From the NCBI RefSeq assembly GCF_022815725.1, contig NZ_JALGRF010000005.1:187623-251622 (forward strand): a stretch of DNA of 64,000 nucleotides. Direction: 5' to 3'. Both the position numbers and the translations under genes were made by a program. Shown in pieces: positions 24,853 through 33,283 of this stretch. Source of the stretch: Streptomyces sp. APSN-46.1 (GTDB lineage: Bacteria; Actinomycetota; Actinomycetes; Streptomycetales; Streptomycetaceae). The notes under the pieces were generated by a model, which saw only the letters and a program-made list of their open reading frames with translations, was not told the origin of the DNA and searched no databases. The first letter of the stretch is position 1, and each line of letters begins with the position of its first letter.

Positions 24853-26265
24853 GTGACATCCGCGGTCACGACCGAGAACTCCGCCCGCCCCGGCTACGGG
24901 CTACTCCTGCGCACGCCGGGCGCCCTCAGCTTCCTGCTCCCCGGCTTCGCCGCCCGGCAGCCCTTCGCGATGCTGACCATCGGCATCGTCCTGCTCGTCC
25001 AGCACACGACCGGCTCCTACGGTGACGCCGGCATCGTCGCCGCCGTCACCGGCGTCTCCATGGCGCTGTTCGCGCCGCAGATGGGCAAGCTCGCCGACCG
25101 CTTCGGCCAGAGCGCCGTCCTGATCCCCGGCGTCCTCGCACACGCCGCCGCCGTCTCCGCCCTGACCGCTTTCGCCCTGCTGGGCGCGCCGCTGTGGGCG
25201 CTCGCGCTGGCCGCGATCCCGGCCGGCGCCTCGGTACCGCAGGTCGGGCCCATGGTCCGGTCCCGCTGGGCCGCCAAGCTTGGTGGGGGTACCTCCCAGG
25301 CCGAAGGCTCTGGGGGAGGCTCCCCGCTGCTGCCGACCGCGGCCGCGTTCGAGTCCGTCACCGACGAGTTCACCTTCGTCGTCGGCCCGGTGCTCGCGAC
25401 CGCGCTGTGCACGGGCATCCACCCGGCCGCCGGTCTGATCACCGAGGCCGCCCTGACGCTGATCGGCGGCCTGCTGTTCGCCGCGCAGCGCGGCACCCAG
25501 CCCAAGCCGGTCCCGCTCGCCGCCAACGGCGAGAAGCACGCCTCGGCGCTGTCCTTCCCCGGCCTGCGCGTCCTGATCATCGCGTTCATCGGGATCGGTG
25601 CCGTCTTCGGCGGCATGCAGGTCTCGCTCGCCGCGTTCTCCAACGAGATCGGCAACCCGGGTGCCAACGGTCTGCTGTACGGCGTCTTCGCGGCCGGCAA
25701 CATGATCGCGGGCATCGCGTGCGGCGCCATCGCCTGGAAGATCGGCCCGCGCCGCCGCCTGATCCTCGGCTACGTCGGCCTCACCGCCGCCGCGTCCGTC
25801 CTGTGGGCCGCGAACTCCGCGATCCTGCTCGGCGCGCTCGGCCTGGTCGTCGGCCTGTGCATCGCCCCGGCGCTGATCACCGGCTACACCATGGTCGAGC
25901 AGCTGATCCCGGCCGCCTCGCGGACCGAGGCCTTCACCTGGCTCACCGGCGCGGTCGCCTTCGGGCAGGCCGGGGCCGTGACCGTGGCCGGGCGCCTGAC
26001 GGACGCGCACGGGTCCTCGTACGGCTTCCTCGTGCCGATGGGCGCCACCGCGCTCGCGCTGGTGACGCTGCTGGCGCTGCGGGCGAAGCTGGCCCCGAAG
26101 GCCCTGAAGGCCCCGAGCCGGATCGTGAACTCGTCCCCCGGCCCGGCCGCGAACGCGGCCGCTCACCCGGTCGCCGACCCGGCCGCCAACCCGGCCTCGT
26201 CCGACCCGTCCTCGCGGGTGAACGAGCGTGGGATGGGTCACCGCGTGCCGGTGACGGTGGACTGA
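24853..26265 (+). CDS. MFS transporter (12 TM), paralogue of the gene at 1804
   Basis: 470-residue major facilitator protein. The loop motif GKLADRFGQSAVLIPG is near residues 70-85. The start is GTG 24853, with AAAGG seven bases upstream. Compared with the paralogue at 1804, it has about 15 extra residues (GGGTSQAEGSGGGSPLLP region, near 142-158) in the loop before AFESVTDEFTFVVGP. That insert is encoded by a palindromic repeat. The C-terminal 55 residues are Ala/Pro-rich and soluble. Substrate unknown; export is likely. Confidence 0.88.
   Translation: MTSAVTTENSARPGYGLLLRTPGALSFLLPGFAARQPFAMLTIGIVLLVQHTTGSYGDAGIVAAVTGVSMALFAPQMGKLADRFGQSAVLIPGVLAHAAAVSALTAFALLGAPLWALALAAIPAGASVPQVGPMVRSRWAAKLGGGTSQAEGSGGGSPLLPTAAAFESVTDEFTFVVGPVLATALCTGIHPAAGLITEAALTLIGGLLFAAQRGTQPKPVPLAANGEKHASALSFPGLRVLIIAFIGIGAVFGGMQVSLAAFSNEIGNPGANGLLYGVFAAGNMIAGIACGAIAWKIGPRRRLILGYVGLTAAASVLWAANSAILLGALGLVVGLCIAPALITGYTMVEQLIPAASRTEAFTWLTGAVAFGQAGAVTVAGRLTDAHGSSYGFLVPMGATALALVTLLALRAKLAPKALKAPSRIVNSSPGPAANAAAHPVADPAANPASSDPSSRVNERGMGHRVPVTVD
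25279..25325. repeat. Palindromic repeat inserted in frame in the MFS gene
   Basis: The stretch GGGGGTACCTCCCAGGCC...GGCTCTGGGGGAGG folds into an imperfect hairpin and matches a palindromic sequence style commonly seen between Streptomyces genes. Here it lies inside a coding region and keeps the frame. Confidence 0.5.
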
Positions 26266-26295
26266 TCGGCCGGAATACGTCACCATGGAGCGTCG

Positions 26296-26322
26296 TTAGC
26301 ACTCATCGAGTCAGAGTGCCAG
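26296..26322. promoter_or_regulatory. CIRCE-like operator (HrcA site) upstream of fmdB
   Basis: TTAGCACTC (26296-26304), nine bases, GAGTGCCAG (26314-26322). The left arm is identical to the CIRCE consensus TTAGCACTC-N9-GAGTGCTAA and the right arm matches 7 of 9. The right arm touches the AGGAGG ribosome site of fmdB, so a bound repressor would sit in the leader. Confidence 0.65.
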
Positions 26323-26332
26323 GAGGAAATTC

Positions 26333-26641
26333 GTGCCGACCTACCAGTACCAGTGCACCGAGTGCGGTGAGGGCCTTGAGGCCGTGCAGAAGTTCACCGA
26401 TGAAGCACTGACCGTGTGCCCGAGCTGCGACGGACGCCTGAAGAAGGTGTTCTCCGCGGTCGGCATCGTCTTCAAGGGCTCCGGTTTCTACCGGAACGAC
26501 AGCCGTGGCGCTTCGTCGAGCAGCACGCCCGCCTCGAAGACGTCCTCGTCGCCTTCGACGTCGACCGCCGCGCCGGCGGCCGCCTCCTCGTCGTCCGCGA
26601 CGTCGAGCAGCGGCAGCAGCAGCTCCAGCTCGGCCGCCTGA
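26333..26641 (+). CDS. FmdB-family zinc ribbon protein
   Basis: 102-residue protein. Residues 1-45 are a zinc ribbon with C8-x2-C11 and CPSCDG knuckles (TYQYQCTECGEGLE; LTVCPSCDG), the FmdB regulatory-protein domain of unclear function. Residues 55-102 are a Ser/Thr/Ala run, probably disordered. The GTG at 26333 has AGGAGG six bases upstream. A CIRCE-like operator precedes it, which suggests heat-shock control by HrcA. A terminator separates it from the MTA phosphorylase gene. Confidence 0.9.
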   Translation: MPTYQYQCTECGEGLEAVQKFTDEALTVCPSCDGRLKKVFSAVGIVFKGSGFYRNDSRGASSSSTPASKTSSSPSTSTAAPAAASSSSATSSSGSSSSSSAA

Positions 26642-26660
26642 CACCACCTGTCTCTGCGCG

Positions 26661-26692
26661 AGGCCCCGTCGCCCCACCGGGCGGCGGGGCCT
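26661..26692 (+). terminator. Terminator after fmdB
   Basis: 14-base arms (26661-26674 and 26679-26692, one wobble pair) with a 4-base loop, 20 bases after the stop. Confidence 0.75.
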
Positions 26693-26718
26693 TCCGCGTG
26701 CCCGGTTAGGGTGGCGCC

Positions 26719-27552
26719 ATGGCGAACGCAGAGATCGGTGTCATCGGCGGCTCGGGCTTCTACTCCTTCCTGGAGGACGTCGTCGAGGTGGTGGTGGACA
26801 CCCCCTACGGCCCCCCGAGCGACTCCCTGTACATGGGCGAGCTGGCCGGGCGCCCGGTGGCGTTCCTGCCCCGGCACGGGCGCGGCCACACGGTGCCGCC
26901 GCACAAGATCAACTACCGGGCCAACCTGTGGGCGCTCCGCTCGGTCGGCGTCCGCCAGGTACTGGGTCCGTGCGCGGTGGGCGGCCTGCGGACCGAGTAC
27001 GGTCCGGGCACGCTGCTGATCCCCGACCAGCTGGTCGACCGTACGAAGTCCCGGCCGCAGACCTTCTTCGACGGAGAGCCGCTGCCCGACGGCAGCGTCC
27101 CGAACGTGGTGCACGCCAGCTTCGCCGACCCGTACTGCCCGGTGGGGCGCGAGGTGGCGGTGGCGGCGGCGCGCGGGCGCGACTGGGAGCCGGTGGACGG
27201 CGGGACCATGGTCGTCATAGAGGGGCCGCGCTTCTCGACGCGCGCCGAGTCGCGGTGGCACGCGGCGGCGGGCTGGTCGGTGGTCGGTATGACGGGGCAC
27301 CCGGAGGCGATCCTCGCGCGTGAGCTGGGGCTCTGCTACACGTCGATGGCGCTGGTGACCGACCTGGACGCGGGCGCGGAGGTGGGCGACGGCGTGTCCC
27401 ACACGGAGGTCCTGAAGGTGTTCGGCGAGAACATCGGGCGGCTGCGGAAGGTCCTCTTCGACGCGGTGGCGGCGCTGCCGCCGACGGACTCCCGCGCCTG
27501 CCTGTGCACCCACGCGCTCGACGGGTGGGACCTGGGCATCGAGCTGCCGTAG
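26719..27552 (+). CDS. mtnP: S-methyl-5'-thioadenosine phosphorylase
   Basis: 277-residue trimeric-type purine phosphorylase that splits methylthioadenosine in methionine salvage. The phosphate loop IGGSGFY (9-15), PRHGRGH (about 53-59), NYRANLWALRSVGV and EGPRFSTRAES are present. The base-specificity region MTGHPEAILARE...VTDLDAG keeps both aspartates used for adenine (TD-x-D), so MTA rather than methylthioinosine is the likely substrate, although the GMTGHPE part resembles MTI phosphorylases. ATG at 26719. Monocistronic. Confidence 0.92.
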   Translation: MANAEIGVIGGSGFYSFLEDVVEVVVDTPYGPPSDSLYMGELAGRPVAFLPRHGRGHTVPPHKINYRANLWALRSVGVRQVLGPCAVGGLRTEYGPGTLLIPDQLVDRTKSRPQTFFDGEPLPDGSVPNVVHASFADPYCPVGREVAVAAARGRDWEPVDGGTMVVIEGPRFSTRAESRWHAAAGWSVVGMTGHPEAILARELGLCYTSMALVTDLDAGAEVGDGVSHTEVLKVFGENIGRLRKVLFDAVAALPPTDSRACLCTHALDGWDLGIELP

Positions 27553-27583
27553 GGCGGTCGGGTAACTCGCGGGGGTGACGGGG

Positions 27584-27610
27584 TTTTCCACAGGCTGGGG
27601 ATTGTCCACA
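27584..27610. promoter_or_regulatory. Two DnaA-box-like nonamers
   Basis: TTTTCCACA (27584-27592) and TTGTCCACA (27602-27610), the latter the Streptomyces-preferred DnaA box, lie 18 bases apart in the short gap after mtnP. They may be a DnaA titration or regulatory site. No further boxes were seen around, so this is not an origin. Confidence 0.4.
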
Positions 27611-27704
27611 GGCCGGAGCGGGATCCGGCGGGGCGGCGGATCGTGAGGGGTGTCCGGGCGCCGGGTCCGGACACCGGAACTCACACAGCTTGGCGGTGGC
27701 GGTC

Positions 27705-28295
27705 ATGTCCAGGACCTCTCCTTCTTCTCCCTCTTCTCCCTCGCCCGTTCCCTCCCCGTCCCGCTCCTCTTCTCTCTCGCGTTCCCCCGCTTCTCTCCCG
27801 TGTTCCCCCGTTTCTCCGTGTCCCCCCGCGCGCCCCGTTCCGCTGTTCGCGCCGCTGCGGGTGGGCCGGGTCGGGGATCGCCTGCGCCGGGCCCTGCGGC
27901 GCCGGCGGCGGACCGTGTCGGCCGGGCTGGCCGTCGCGGCGGCCGCCGCGCTCGCCGTGGGCGGGGCGGAGGCGCAGGCCTCGCGGGGTGCCGGGCCGGC
28001 CCGTGTGAAACCGCCGCCGCCCGCGGCGGCGCGGCTGGTGTCGGCACCGGTGAGGATCGCCGATGCGGCGACGGTGCGGCTGCTGCGTCCCGGTGACCGG
28101 GTGGATGTGGTCGCGGCCGAGCGCTCCGGACCACCCCGGGTGGTGGCGGTGGCTGCCCGGGTCGCCGAAGTACCCGCTCCGGAGAAGGCTGTCGGGGACG
28201 GCGGGGCGCTGGTGGTCCTGTCCGTGCCCCGCGACACCGCGCGGGCTCTCGTGGGAGTGGGGACCACGGCCCGGCTGGCGGTGACGTTGTGCTGA
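27705..28295 (+). CDS. RcpC/CpaB C-terminal-like (SAF-type) membrane protein
   Basis: 196-residue protein. Residues 1-50 are Ser/Pro-rich. A basic patch (RLRRALRRRRRT) precedes one membrane helix (about 72-88), then an extracytoplasmic domain follows with VSAPVRIADAATVRLLRPGDRVDVVAA, the pattern of the RcpC domain found at the C-terminus of Flp-pilus protein CpaB. The ATG at 27705 is preferred; TTG 27690 is possible. No pilus genes are adjacent, so the role is unknown; the fold may bind envelope glycans or pilus parts. Confidence 0.6.
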   Translation: MSRTSPSSPSSPSPVPSPSRSSSLSRSPASLPCSPVSPCPPARPVPLFAPLRVGRVGDRLRRALRRRRRTVSAGLAVAAAAALAVGGAEAQASRGAGPARVKPPPPAAARLVSAPVRIADAATVRLLRPGDRVDVVAAERSGPPRVVAVAARVAEVPAPEKAVGDGGALVVLSVPRDTARALVGVGTTARLAVTLC

Positions 28296-28433
28296 TGCGA
28301 GGCGCCGCCCATCGAACGGTCGGCCAGTCAAGTCACCTCAGGGTGGTGGCCGATTGGACACGCCGGGCCCGGACTGCCGTAGCTTTCGGAACCGTTGGCT
28401 CCATGTTCGGCGGATACGGAAAGAGGCTCAGCG

Positions 28434-28946
28434 GTGAGCAAGAAGAAGGAGAGCGTCCTGGCAGGCTTCAAGGCCTTCCTGATGCGCGGCAACGTGGTCG
28501 ACCTCGCGGTGGCCGTGGTCATCGGCGCCGCGTTCACGAACATCGTGAACGCGGTGGTCAAGGGAGTCATCGGCCCGCTGGTGGGGGCGATCGGCACGAA
28601 GAACCTGGACGTCTACTCCTCCTGCCTGAAAGACCCTTGCGGCATCAACGCGAAGGGGGAGCCGACCGGCGTCAACATCATGTGGGGATCGGTGCTGAAC
28701 GCGGCCCTCACCTTCCTGATCACCGCCGCGGTCGTCTACTTCCTGATGGTGCTGCCCATGGCGAAGTACCTCGCCAAGGTGGAGCAGCGGCGCAAGGCCA
28801 AGGAGGGCGTCAAGGAGACCATGGAGATCACCGAGCTGGAGGTCCTCAAGGAGATCCGCGACGCGCTGGTCGCCCAGCGCGACGGTTCGGGCCCGGCCGG
28901 CGGCCAGGGCCAGGGGCCGGGACAGGAGCGCGGCGGCTCGTTCTGA
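28434..28946 (+). CDS. mscL: Large-conductance mechanosensitive channel
   Basis: 170-residue MscL, which opens under membrane tension to release solutes. The pore helix region LAGFKAFLMRGNVVDLAVAV (about 8-27) and second helix (about 85-108) match the family. The periplasmic loop has a Cys pair (SSCLKDPCG), and the C-terminal tail is extended and Gly/Gln-rich. GTG 28434 was chosen because AAGAGG lies seven bases upstream; the longer frame from 28395 has no ribosome site. Confidence 0.95.
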   Translation: MSKKKESVLAGFKAFLMRGNVVDLAVAVVIGAAFTNIVNAVVKGVIGPLVGAIGTKNLDVYSSCLKDPCGINAKGEPTGVNIMWGSVLNAALTFLITAAVVYFLMVLPMAKYLAKVEQRRKAKEGVKETMEITELEVLKEIRDALVAQRDGSGPAGGQGQGPGQERGGSF

Positions 28947-28947
28947 C

Positions 28948-29184
28948 TCAGAGGTGGTGCGGCGGCTTCTCGTCGAGGAAGCGTGCCAGGTCCGCGGCGC
29001 TCCCGCCGGCGGTCGGCCGTTCGCCCCACCCTCGGTCGGTGTCGTCCGAGGACTGCTGGTCCAGCGGGTCGTCGAAGACCAGCTTCGGCCTGGGCTTCGG
29101 CTTCGGCTGGGGCGCGGCCTCGGGCTTCGGGTCCTGCGGGTCCTGCGGGTCGGAAGCCGAGGCGGAGGCGGGGGCGGTGCTCAT
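28948..29184 (-). CDS. Small acidic Pro-rich protein, unknown
   Basis: 78-residue protein, Pro/Lys-rich in the middle (PKPEAAPQPKPKPRPKLVFDD) with an ordered-looking end DRGWGERPTAGGSAADLARFLDEKPPH. It is convergent with mscL, with one base between the stops. GGAGG lies one base before the ATG, closer than normal. I think it is a real, Streptomyces-specific gene because of its codon use and defined C-terminus; no function is known to me. Confidence 0.55.
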   Translation of the reverse strand: MSTAPASASASDPQDPQDPKPEAAPQPKPKPRPKLVFDDPLDQQSSDDTDRGWGERPTAGGSAADLARFLDEKPPHHL

Positions 29185-29345
29185 GCCTCCAGGGTACGGC
29201 CGCCCCCGCTCCCCCCGGAGGCGCCCGGCGGCAGAGCGGAACGCACCGGCTCCGACGGGACCAAGCCCCTCCGCCCGGGGCACACGGACACCCGGGACCG
29301 CGCGCCTCGGCTGCCGCCCGCCGTACGGCTGCTGTCCTGGGCGGT

Positions 29346-30500
29346 GTGACGTACGTACCGATGACCGCCCGCAGCCGGGAGGAAGACCACCGGGCAGCGA
29401 CACCCCTGGAGCTGTTCTTCGACCTCTGCTTCGTCGTGGCGGTGGCACAGGCCGGCAGACAGCTCGTCCACGCCCTGGCCGAGGACCACGTGGCCGCCGG
29501 TATCTCCGGCTACCTCTTTGTTTTCTTCGGGGTGTGGTGGGCTTGGATGAACTTCACCTGGTTCGCCTCCGCCTACGACGTCGACGACGTGCCGTACCGG
29601 ATCGCGACCCTGGTGCAGATCTCCGGCGTGCTCATCTACGCGGCCGGGATCCCCCGCGCCTTCAACGACAACGACTGGACCATCGCCGTCGCCGGCTACG
29701 TGGTCATGCGCATCGCTCTCACGCTCCAGTGGCTGCGCGCGGCCGCCGGGGAGAGCGGAGCGGCCCGGCGCTGCGCGCTCACGTACGCGGCCGGGCTGGT
29801 GATCTGCCAGGCGGGATGGCTGGCGCTGCTGGTGGCCCCCGAGGACGCCCGCAGGTGGCTCTTCCTGGTGCTGGTGGCGGCGGAGCTGCTGGTCCCCGTC
29901 GTCGCCGAGCGCCACCAGGCGACCCCGTGGCACGCCCACCACATCGCCGAACGGTACGGCCTGTTCACCATCATCGTGCTCGGCGAGACCATCGCCGCGA
30001 GCACGGTGGCCGTGCAGTCCGCGCTCGACGAGCACGAGGCCCTGGGCGAGCTGCTGCCCATCGCGGCGGGCGGGCTGCTGCTGGTCTTCGCCGCCTGGTG
30101 GATCTACTTCGCGGTCCCCGCGCACGACCGGCTGCGGAGCAACCGCCAGGCCTTTTCATGGGGGTACGGACACTTCGTGATCTTCGCGGCGGCCGCGGCC
30201 ATCGGCGCCGGCATCGAGGTGGCGATCGAGCAGGCGGTCGGCAAGGCCCACATCTCCACCGTGGCCGCCAACCTGGCCGTGACCGTCCCGGCCGCGGTGT
30301 TCCTCGCGTTCGTCTGGCTGCTGCACTCCCGCCACTACAAGCGGGGAACGACCCAGCAACTGGTGCTGCCGGTGTCGGCGCTGGCCATCCTCGCCTGTGC
30401 CTGGACCGGCGCGCAGGCGGTGCTGTGGGCCGGGCTGGTGGCGACCGCCACCGTCGCGGTGGGCGTGACCTTGGCCGACCGGACGCGTTTGGGTGCGTAA
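29346..30500 (+). CDS. Low-temperature-requirement A (LtrA)-like membrane protein
   Basis: 384-residue protein with about 11 membrane segments. The N-terminal LELFFDLCFVVAVAQ and the central HIAERYGLFTIIVLGETI are the LtrA-family signatures. The function of the family is not known (linked to cold growth in Listeria). The start is GTG 29346 or ATG 29361; neither has a clear ribosome site. It ends 37 bases before the P450 start, so the two may be co-transcribed. Confidence 0.85.
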   Translation: MTYVPMTARSREEDHRAATPLELFFDLCFVVAVAQAGRQLVHALAEDHVAAGISGYLFVFFGVWWAWMNFTWFASAYDVDDVPYRIATLVQISGVLIYAAGIPRAFNDNDWTIAVAGYVVMRIALTLQWLRAAAGESGAARRCALTYAAGLVICQAGWLALLVAPEDARRWLFLVLVAAELLVPVVAERHQATPWHAHHIAERYGLFTIIVLGETIAASTVAVQSALDEHEALGELLPIAAGGLLLVFAAWWIYFAVPAHDRLRSNRQAFSWGYGHFVIFAAAAAIGAGIEVAIEQAVGKAHISTVAANLAVTVPAAVFLAFVWLLHSRHYKRGTTQQLVLPVSALAILACAWTGAQAVLWAGLVATATVAVGVTLADRTRLGA

Positions 30501-30537
30501 GGGCGGGGGCTCCGACCGACGAAGGGAAGAAGAGACG

Positions 30538-31821
30538 ATGACGGTCCCTGCACAGCGGTACGAGGGCCCGGGCGCGGGCACGGGCGCGGGAGCGCACCTC
30601 GCGGACCCGGCGTTCTGGCAGCAGTCCCCCGAGGCTCGGCTCGCGGCCTTCGCCGCCCTGCGGGCCCTCGACTCCCCGGTGTACGTGCCCGAGGGGAAGG
30701 GCCGCGGCCACTGGGCCCTCGTACGGCACGCGGACGTGCAGGAGGCGAGCCGCCTGCCCAAGGTGTTCGCGAGCGCGCCCGGGGTGACCACGCCCGAGCC
30801 GGCCCGGTGGGTGCGGGCGCTGTTCGGGGACTCCATGGTCAATCTGGACGGCGCCGACCACGCGCAGCTGCGCAAGATCGTGCAGCGGGCCTTCACCCCG
30901 CGGCTGCTGGCGGCGGCCGAGGAGGACATCCACGCGGTGGCCGCCCGGATCGTGGACGACGTACTGGCCGAGCGGCCCGACGAGTTCGTCTCCGCGGTGT
31001 CCTCGCGGCTGCCCCTGGAGGTCATCTGCAACATGATGGGCATCCCGGAGCGCTACCGGGCGGAGATCGCCGACCGGGTCAACCACGCCTCCGAGAACAT
31101 CGGCGTGGAGCGGGGCCTGGCCTCCCGGCTGCGGATGCCGGGGCGCGGGCTGCGGGCGCTGGCCAAGATGCAGCGGATGGTCGCGGGCATCGGGCGGGAG
31201 CGGCGCAAGAACCCCACCGACGACCTCATCTCGGCCCTCGTCACCGCGAACGTGGACGGGCAGGCGCTGGGCGCCCGCCAACTGGGCGCGTTCTTCTCGC
31301 TGCTGATGGTTGCGGGCGTGGAGACCACCCGGAACGCGATCACGCACGGGCTGGCGCTGCTGACCGACCACCCGGAGCAACGGGAGCTGCTGCTCGGCGA
31401 CTTCGAGAAGTACGCCGACGGCGCGGTGGACGAGATGATCCGGCACTCGACGCCGATCATCCAGTTCCGCCGCACGGTCGCGGCCGAGCACACCCTGGGC
31501 GGGCACCTGTTCCGGCCCGGCGACAAGGTGGTGCTGTACTACGCCTCCGCCAACCGCGACGAGGCGGTCTTCCCCGACCCGGACGCCTTCGACATCACCC
31601 GCTCGCCCAACCCGCACCTGGGGTTCGGCGGCGGCGGACCGCACTTCTGCCTGGGCGCGCACCTGGCCCGGGTGGAGATGAAGGCACTGTTCCGCGAGCT
31701 GCTGACCCGGCCGGTCGGCCTGCGCGCGGTGGGTCTGCCGGATCTGGCCGGCTCCAACTTCGACAACCGAGTCCGTTCACTCCGCTTCGCCTTCGAGCAG
31801 CCGGCCCGGCGCCGCCCCTGA
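30538..31821 (+). CDS. Cytochrome P450 (CYP124/125-like group)
   Basis: 427-residue class I P450. The I-helix AGVETTR (259-265), the ExxR motif EMIR and the heme loop FGGGGPHFCLG (Cys371) are all present. The LPLEVICNMMGIP and TPIIQFRRTVAAEHTLGG segments resemble the CYP124/CYP125/CYP142 sterol and branched-lipid hydroxylases. The ATG at 30538 has a GAAGGGAAGAAGAG stretch upstream. No ferredoxin or reductase gene is adjacent. The substrate is uncertain; a sterol, terpenoid or methyl-branched lipid is the best guess. Confidence 0.92.
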   Translation: MTVPAQRYEGPGAGTGAGAHLADPAFWQQSPEARLAAFAALRALDSPVYVPEGKGRGHWALVRHADVQEASRLPKVFASAPGVTTPEPARWVRALFGDSMVNLDGADHAQLRKIVQRAFTPRLLAAAEEDIHAVAARIVDDVLAERPDEFVSAVSSRLPLEVICNMMGIPERYRAEIADRVNHASENIGVERGLASRLRMPGRGLRALAKMQRMVAGIGRERRKNPTDDLISALVTANVDGQALGARQLGAFFSLLMVAGVETTRNAITHGLALLTDHPEQRELLLGDFEKYADGAVDEMIRHSTPIIQFRRTVAAEHTLGGHLFRPGDKVVLYYASANRDEAVFPDPDAFDITRSPNPHLGFGGGGPHFCLGAHLARVEMKALFRELLTRPVGLRAVGLPDLAGSNFDNRVRSLRFAFEQPARRRP

Positions 31822-31929
31822 CGAGGCCCTGCCGACGCCGGCGCCGCCCCTGACGCGGCCGCGGAACCGGCCGCCGGGCAGGCTGGGGGCCCGGCGGCCG
31901 GAGGGTGGCGGAGCGCCGCGTGCGGGCGG

Positions 31930-32424
31930 CTACTTCTGCAGGCGCTGCACCTGGAGCACGCAGTGGGCGCTGCTGGTGAGCACCTCCTCGTCACCCGCGA
32001 ACTTCTGCAGGACCTCCGCGGTCACGGGGCGGCCCGGGACGGCCTCGGGCCAGGCGCGCGTGGCGAACAGGAAGTACGCCTGCCCGCTCTCGTTCGCCGC
32101 GGCGACCCACTCGTCCGGGGCGGTGCAGGTCGCGTTCAGCCCGGGCAGGGTCAGCGCGATCTGGTTGTCCGCGAGCAGGATCTTCACCGGGAAGGTGGAG
32201 GCCTTGAGGGTGCCGTCCATGACCACGTCGCCGATGGGCAGGCCGATCTCCTCCAGCAGCCCGCGGGCGGCCGCCTCGCCGGCCTCCGGACCCTTGGGGC
32301 CGTCGCCGAGGGTGTAGGCGAGGAGGTACGGGATGTCGTGGCCGTCGGAGGGGTCGCCGATCCAGGCGAGCACGGAAAGGGTGCCGAGCTGGGACCGGTC
32401 GATTTCGGCTTGAGTTGAAGTCAT
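31930..32424 (-). CDS. DUF5949-family protein
   Basis: 164-residue soluble protein with no signal peptide. GTLSVLAWIGDPSDGHDIPYLLAYTLGDG and ALTLPGLNATCTAPDEWV are the recognisable stretches of a Streptomyces-restricted family (I recall DUF5949). The ATG at 32424 is taken because the sequence before it is not protein-like. Monocistronic and convergent with the P450 gene. Role unknown. Confidence 0.7.
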   Translation of the reverse strand: MTSTQAEIDRSQLGTLSVLAWIGDPSDGHDIPYLLAYTLGDGPKGPEAGEAAARGLLEEIGLPIGDVVMDGTLKASTFPVKILLADNQIALTLPGLNATCTAPDEWVAAANESGQAYFLFATRAWPEAVPGRPVTAEVLQKFAGDEEVLTSSAHCVLQVQRLQK

Positions 32425-32481
32425 GCGCCGCACCCTAGTCGCCTCTCCCCCGACCCCTTCACGGCCTTTCACCCGGGCGGG

Positions 32482-33099
32482 CTAGACCGCCCAGTATCCC
32501 GCTCCGGAATTCGCCTGGATGTTCGCGTCCTGGTACTGGAGCCGCACAATGCGCACATTTTCCGGGATTTCGAACACCACCCATCCCTCGGCCCGCTCAC
32601 CGACCTCCAGGGAATCGAAGACGAGGGGTTTGCCGGTCGTCAGTTCACCGGTGGGCACCACCGGATGGCGCTTCCCCGCGCTGTCGTGCGCCCACATGCG
32701 TCCGAGCGCCCCGTACGAGGCCCCGCCCACGTTGACGAACGACATCGAGGCGGCCGCCCAGCGCTTCCCGGCGGGCGGGGCGAAGTTCTTCTCGACGCTG
32801 ACCGCGGGATCCACGTACGCGTTGAGCACCGCCTCCAGATGACGGCCCACCTGACGGCCGTGCACCCGTACGGAGTCACCCACATGGGCATCTTTCGCGG
32901 CGGCCCCCGCCGCCCTCGGGGCCGCGGGGTCGATATCCGCGTCGCCGCCCGGCGCCCCGTCGTCCACGGGGACGGCGGGCACCGCGGCGGGGGCGAGCGC
33001 GGCCCCGTCAGGGGCACTCTGACAGGCGGTGGCACCGAACAGCAGGGCCGGGAGCAGGGCGGCGACGGCGAGAACGGGGGCGGAGACGGGCTGGCGCAT
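32482..33099 (-). CDS. Lipoprotein with DUF4352-like domain
   Basis: 205-residue protein with signal peptide and lipobox FGATAC (Cys about 26), a 45-residue Ala/Pro/Asp linker and a beta-sandwich domain (about 75-195) with VSVEKNFAPPAGKRWAAASM and the late GWVVFEIPENVRIVRLQY, a pattern of telomeric-repeat-factor-like DUF4352 lipoproteins. Anchored outside the membrane. AAGGG lies seven bases before ATG 33099. Function unknown. Confidence 0.75.
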   Translation of the reverse strand: MRQPVSAPVLAVAALLPALLFGATACQSAPDGAALAPAAVPAVPVDDGAPGGDADIDPAAPRAAGAAAKDAHVGDSVRVHGRQVGRHLEAVLNAYVDPAVSVEKNFAPPAGKRWAAASMSFVNVGGASYGALGRMWAHDSAGKRHPVVPTGELTTGKPLVFDSLEVGERAEGWVVFEIPENVRIVRLQYQDANIQANSGAGYWAV

Positions 33100-33283
33100 G
33101 CGGATCCCTTCGGGGACCTTCGGGGATGTATTCCGGCCAGTCTCACGCGCCCGAGCGGGCAATTGCGTACAACGACACGGCCATGCGGAGCGAGTTGCCG
33201 CCCAACTGCCAGCACAATTCGTTCCGGCGGATTCCCGTCACTCGCATTTCACCCGCATCAACCCGCATCCACCCGGAGGAACG

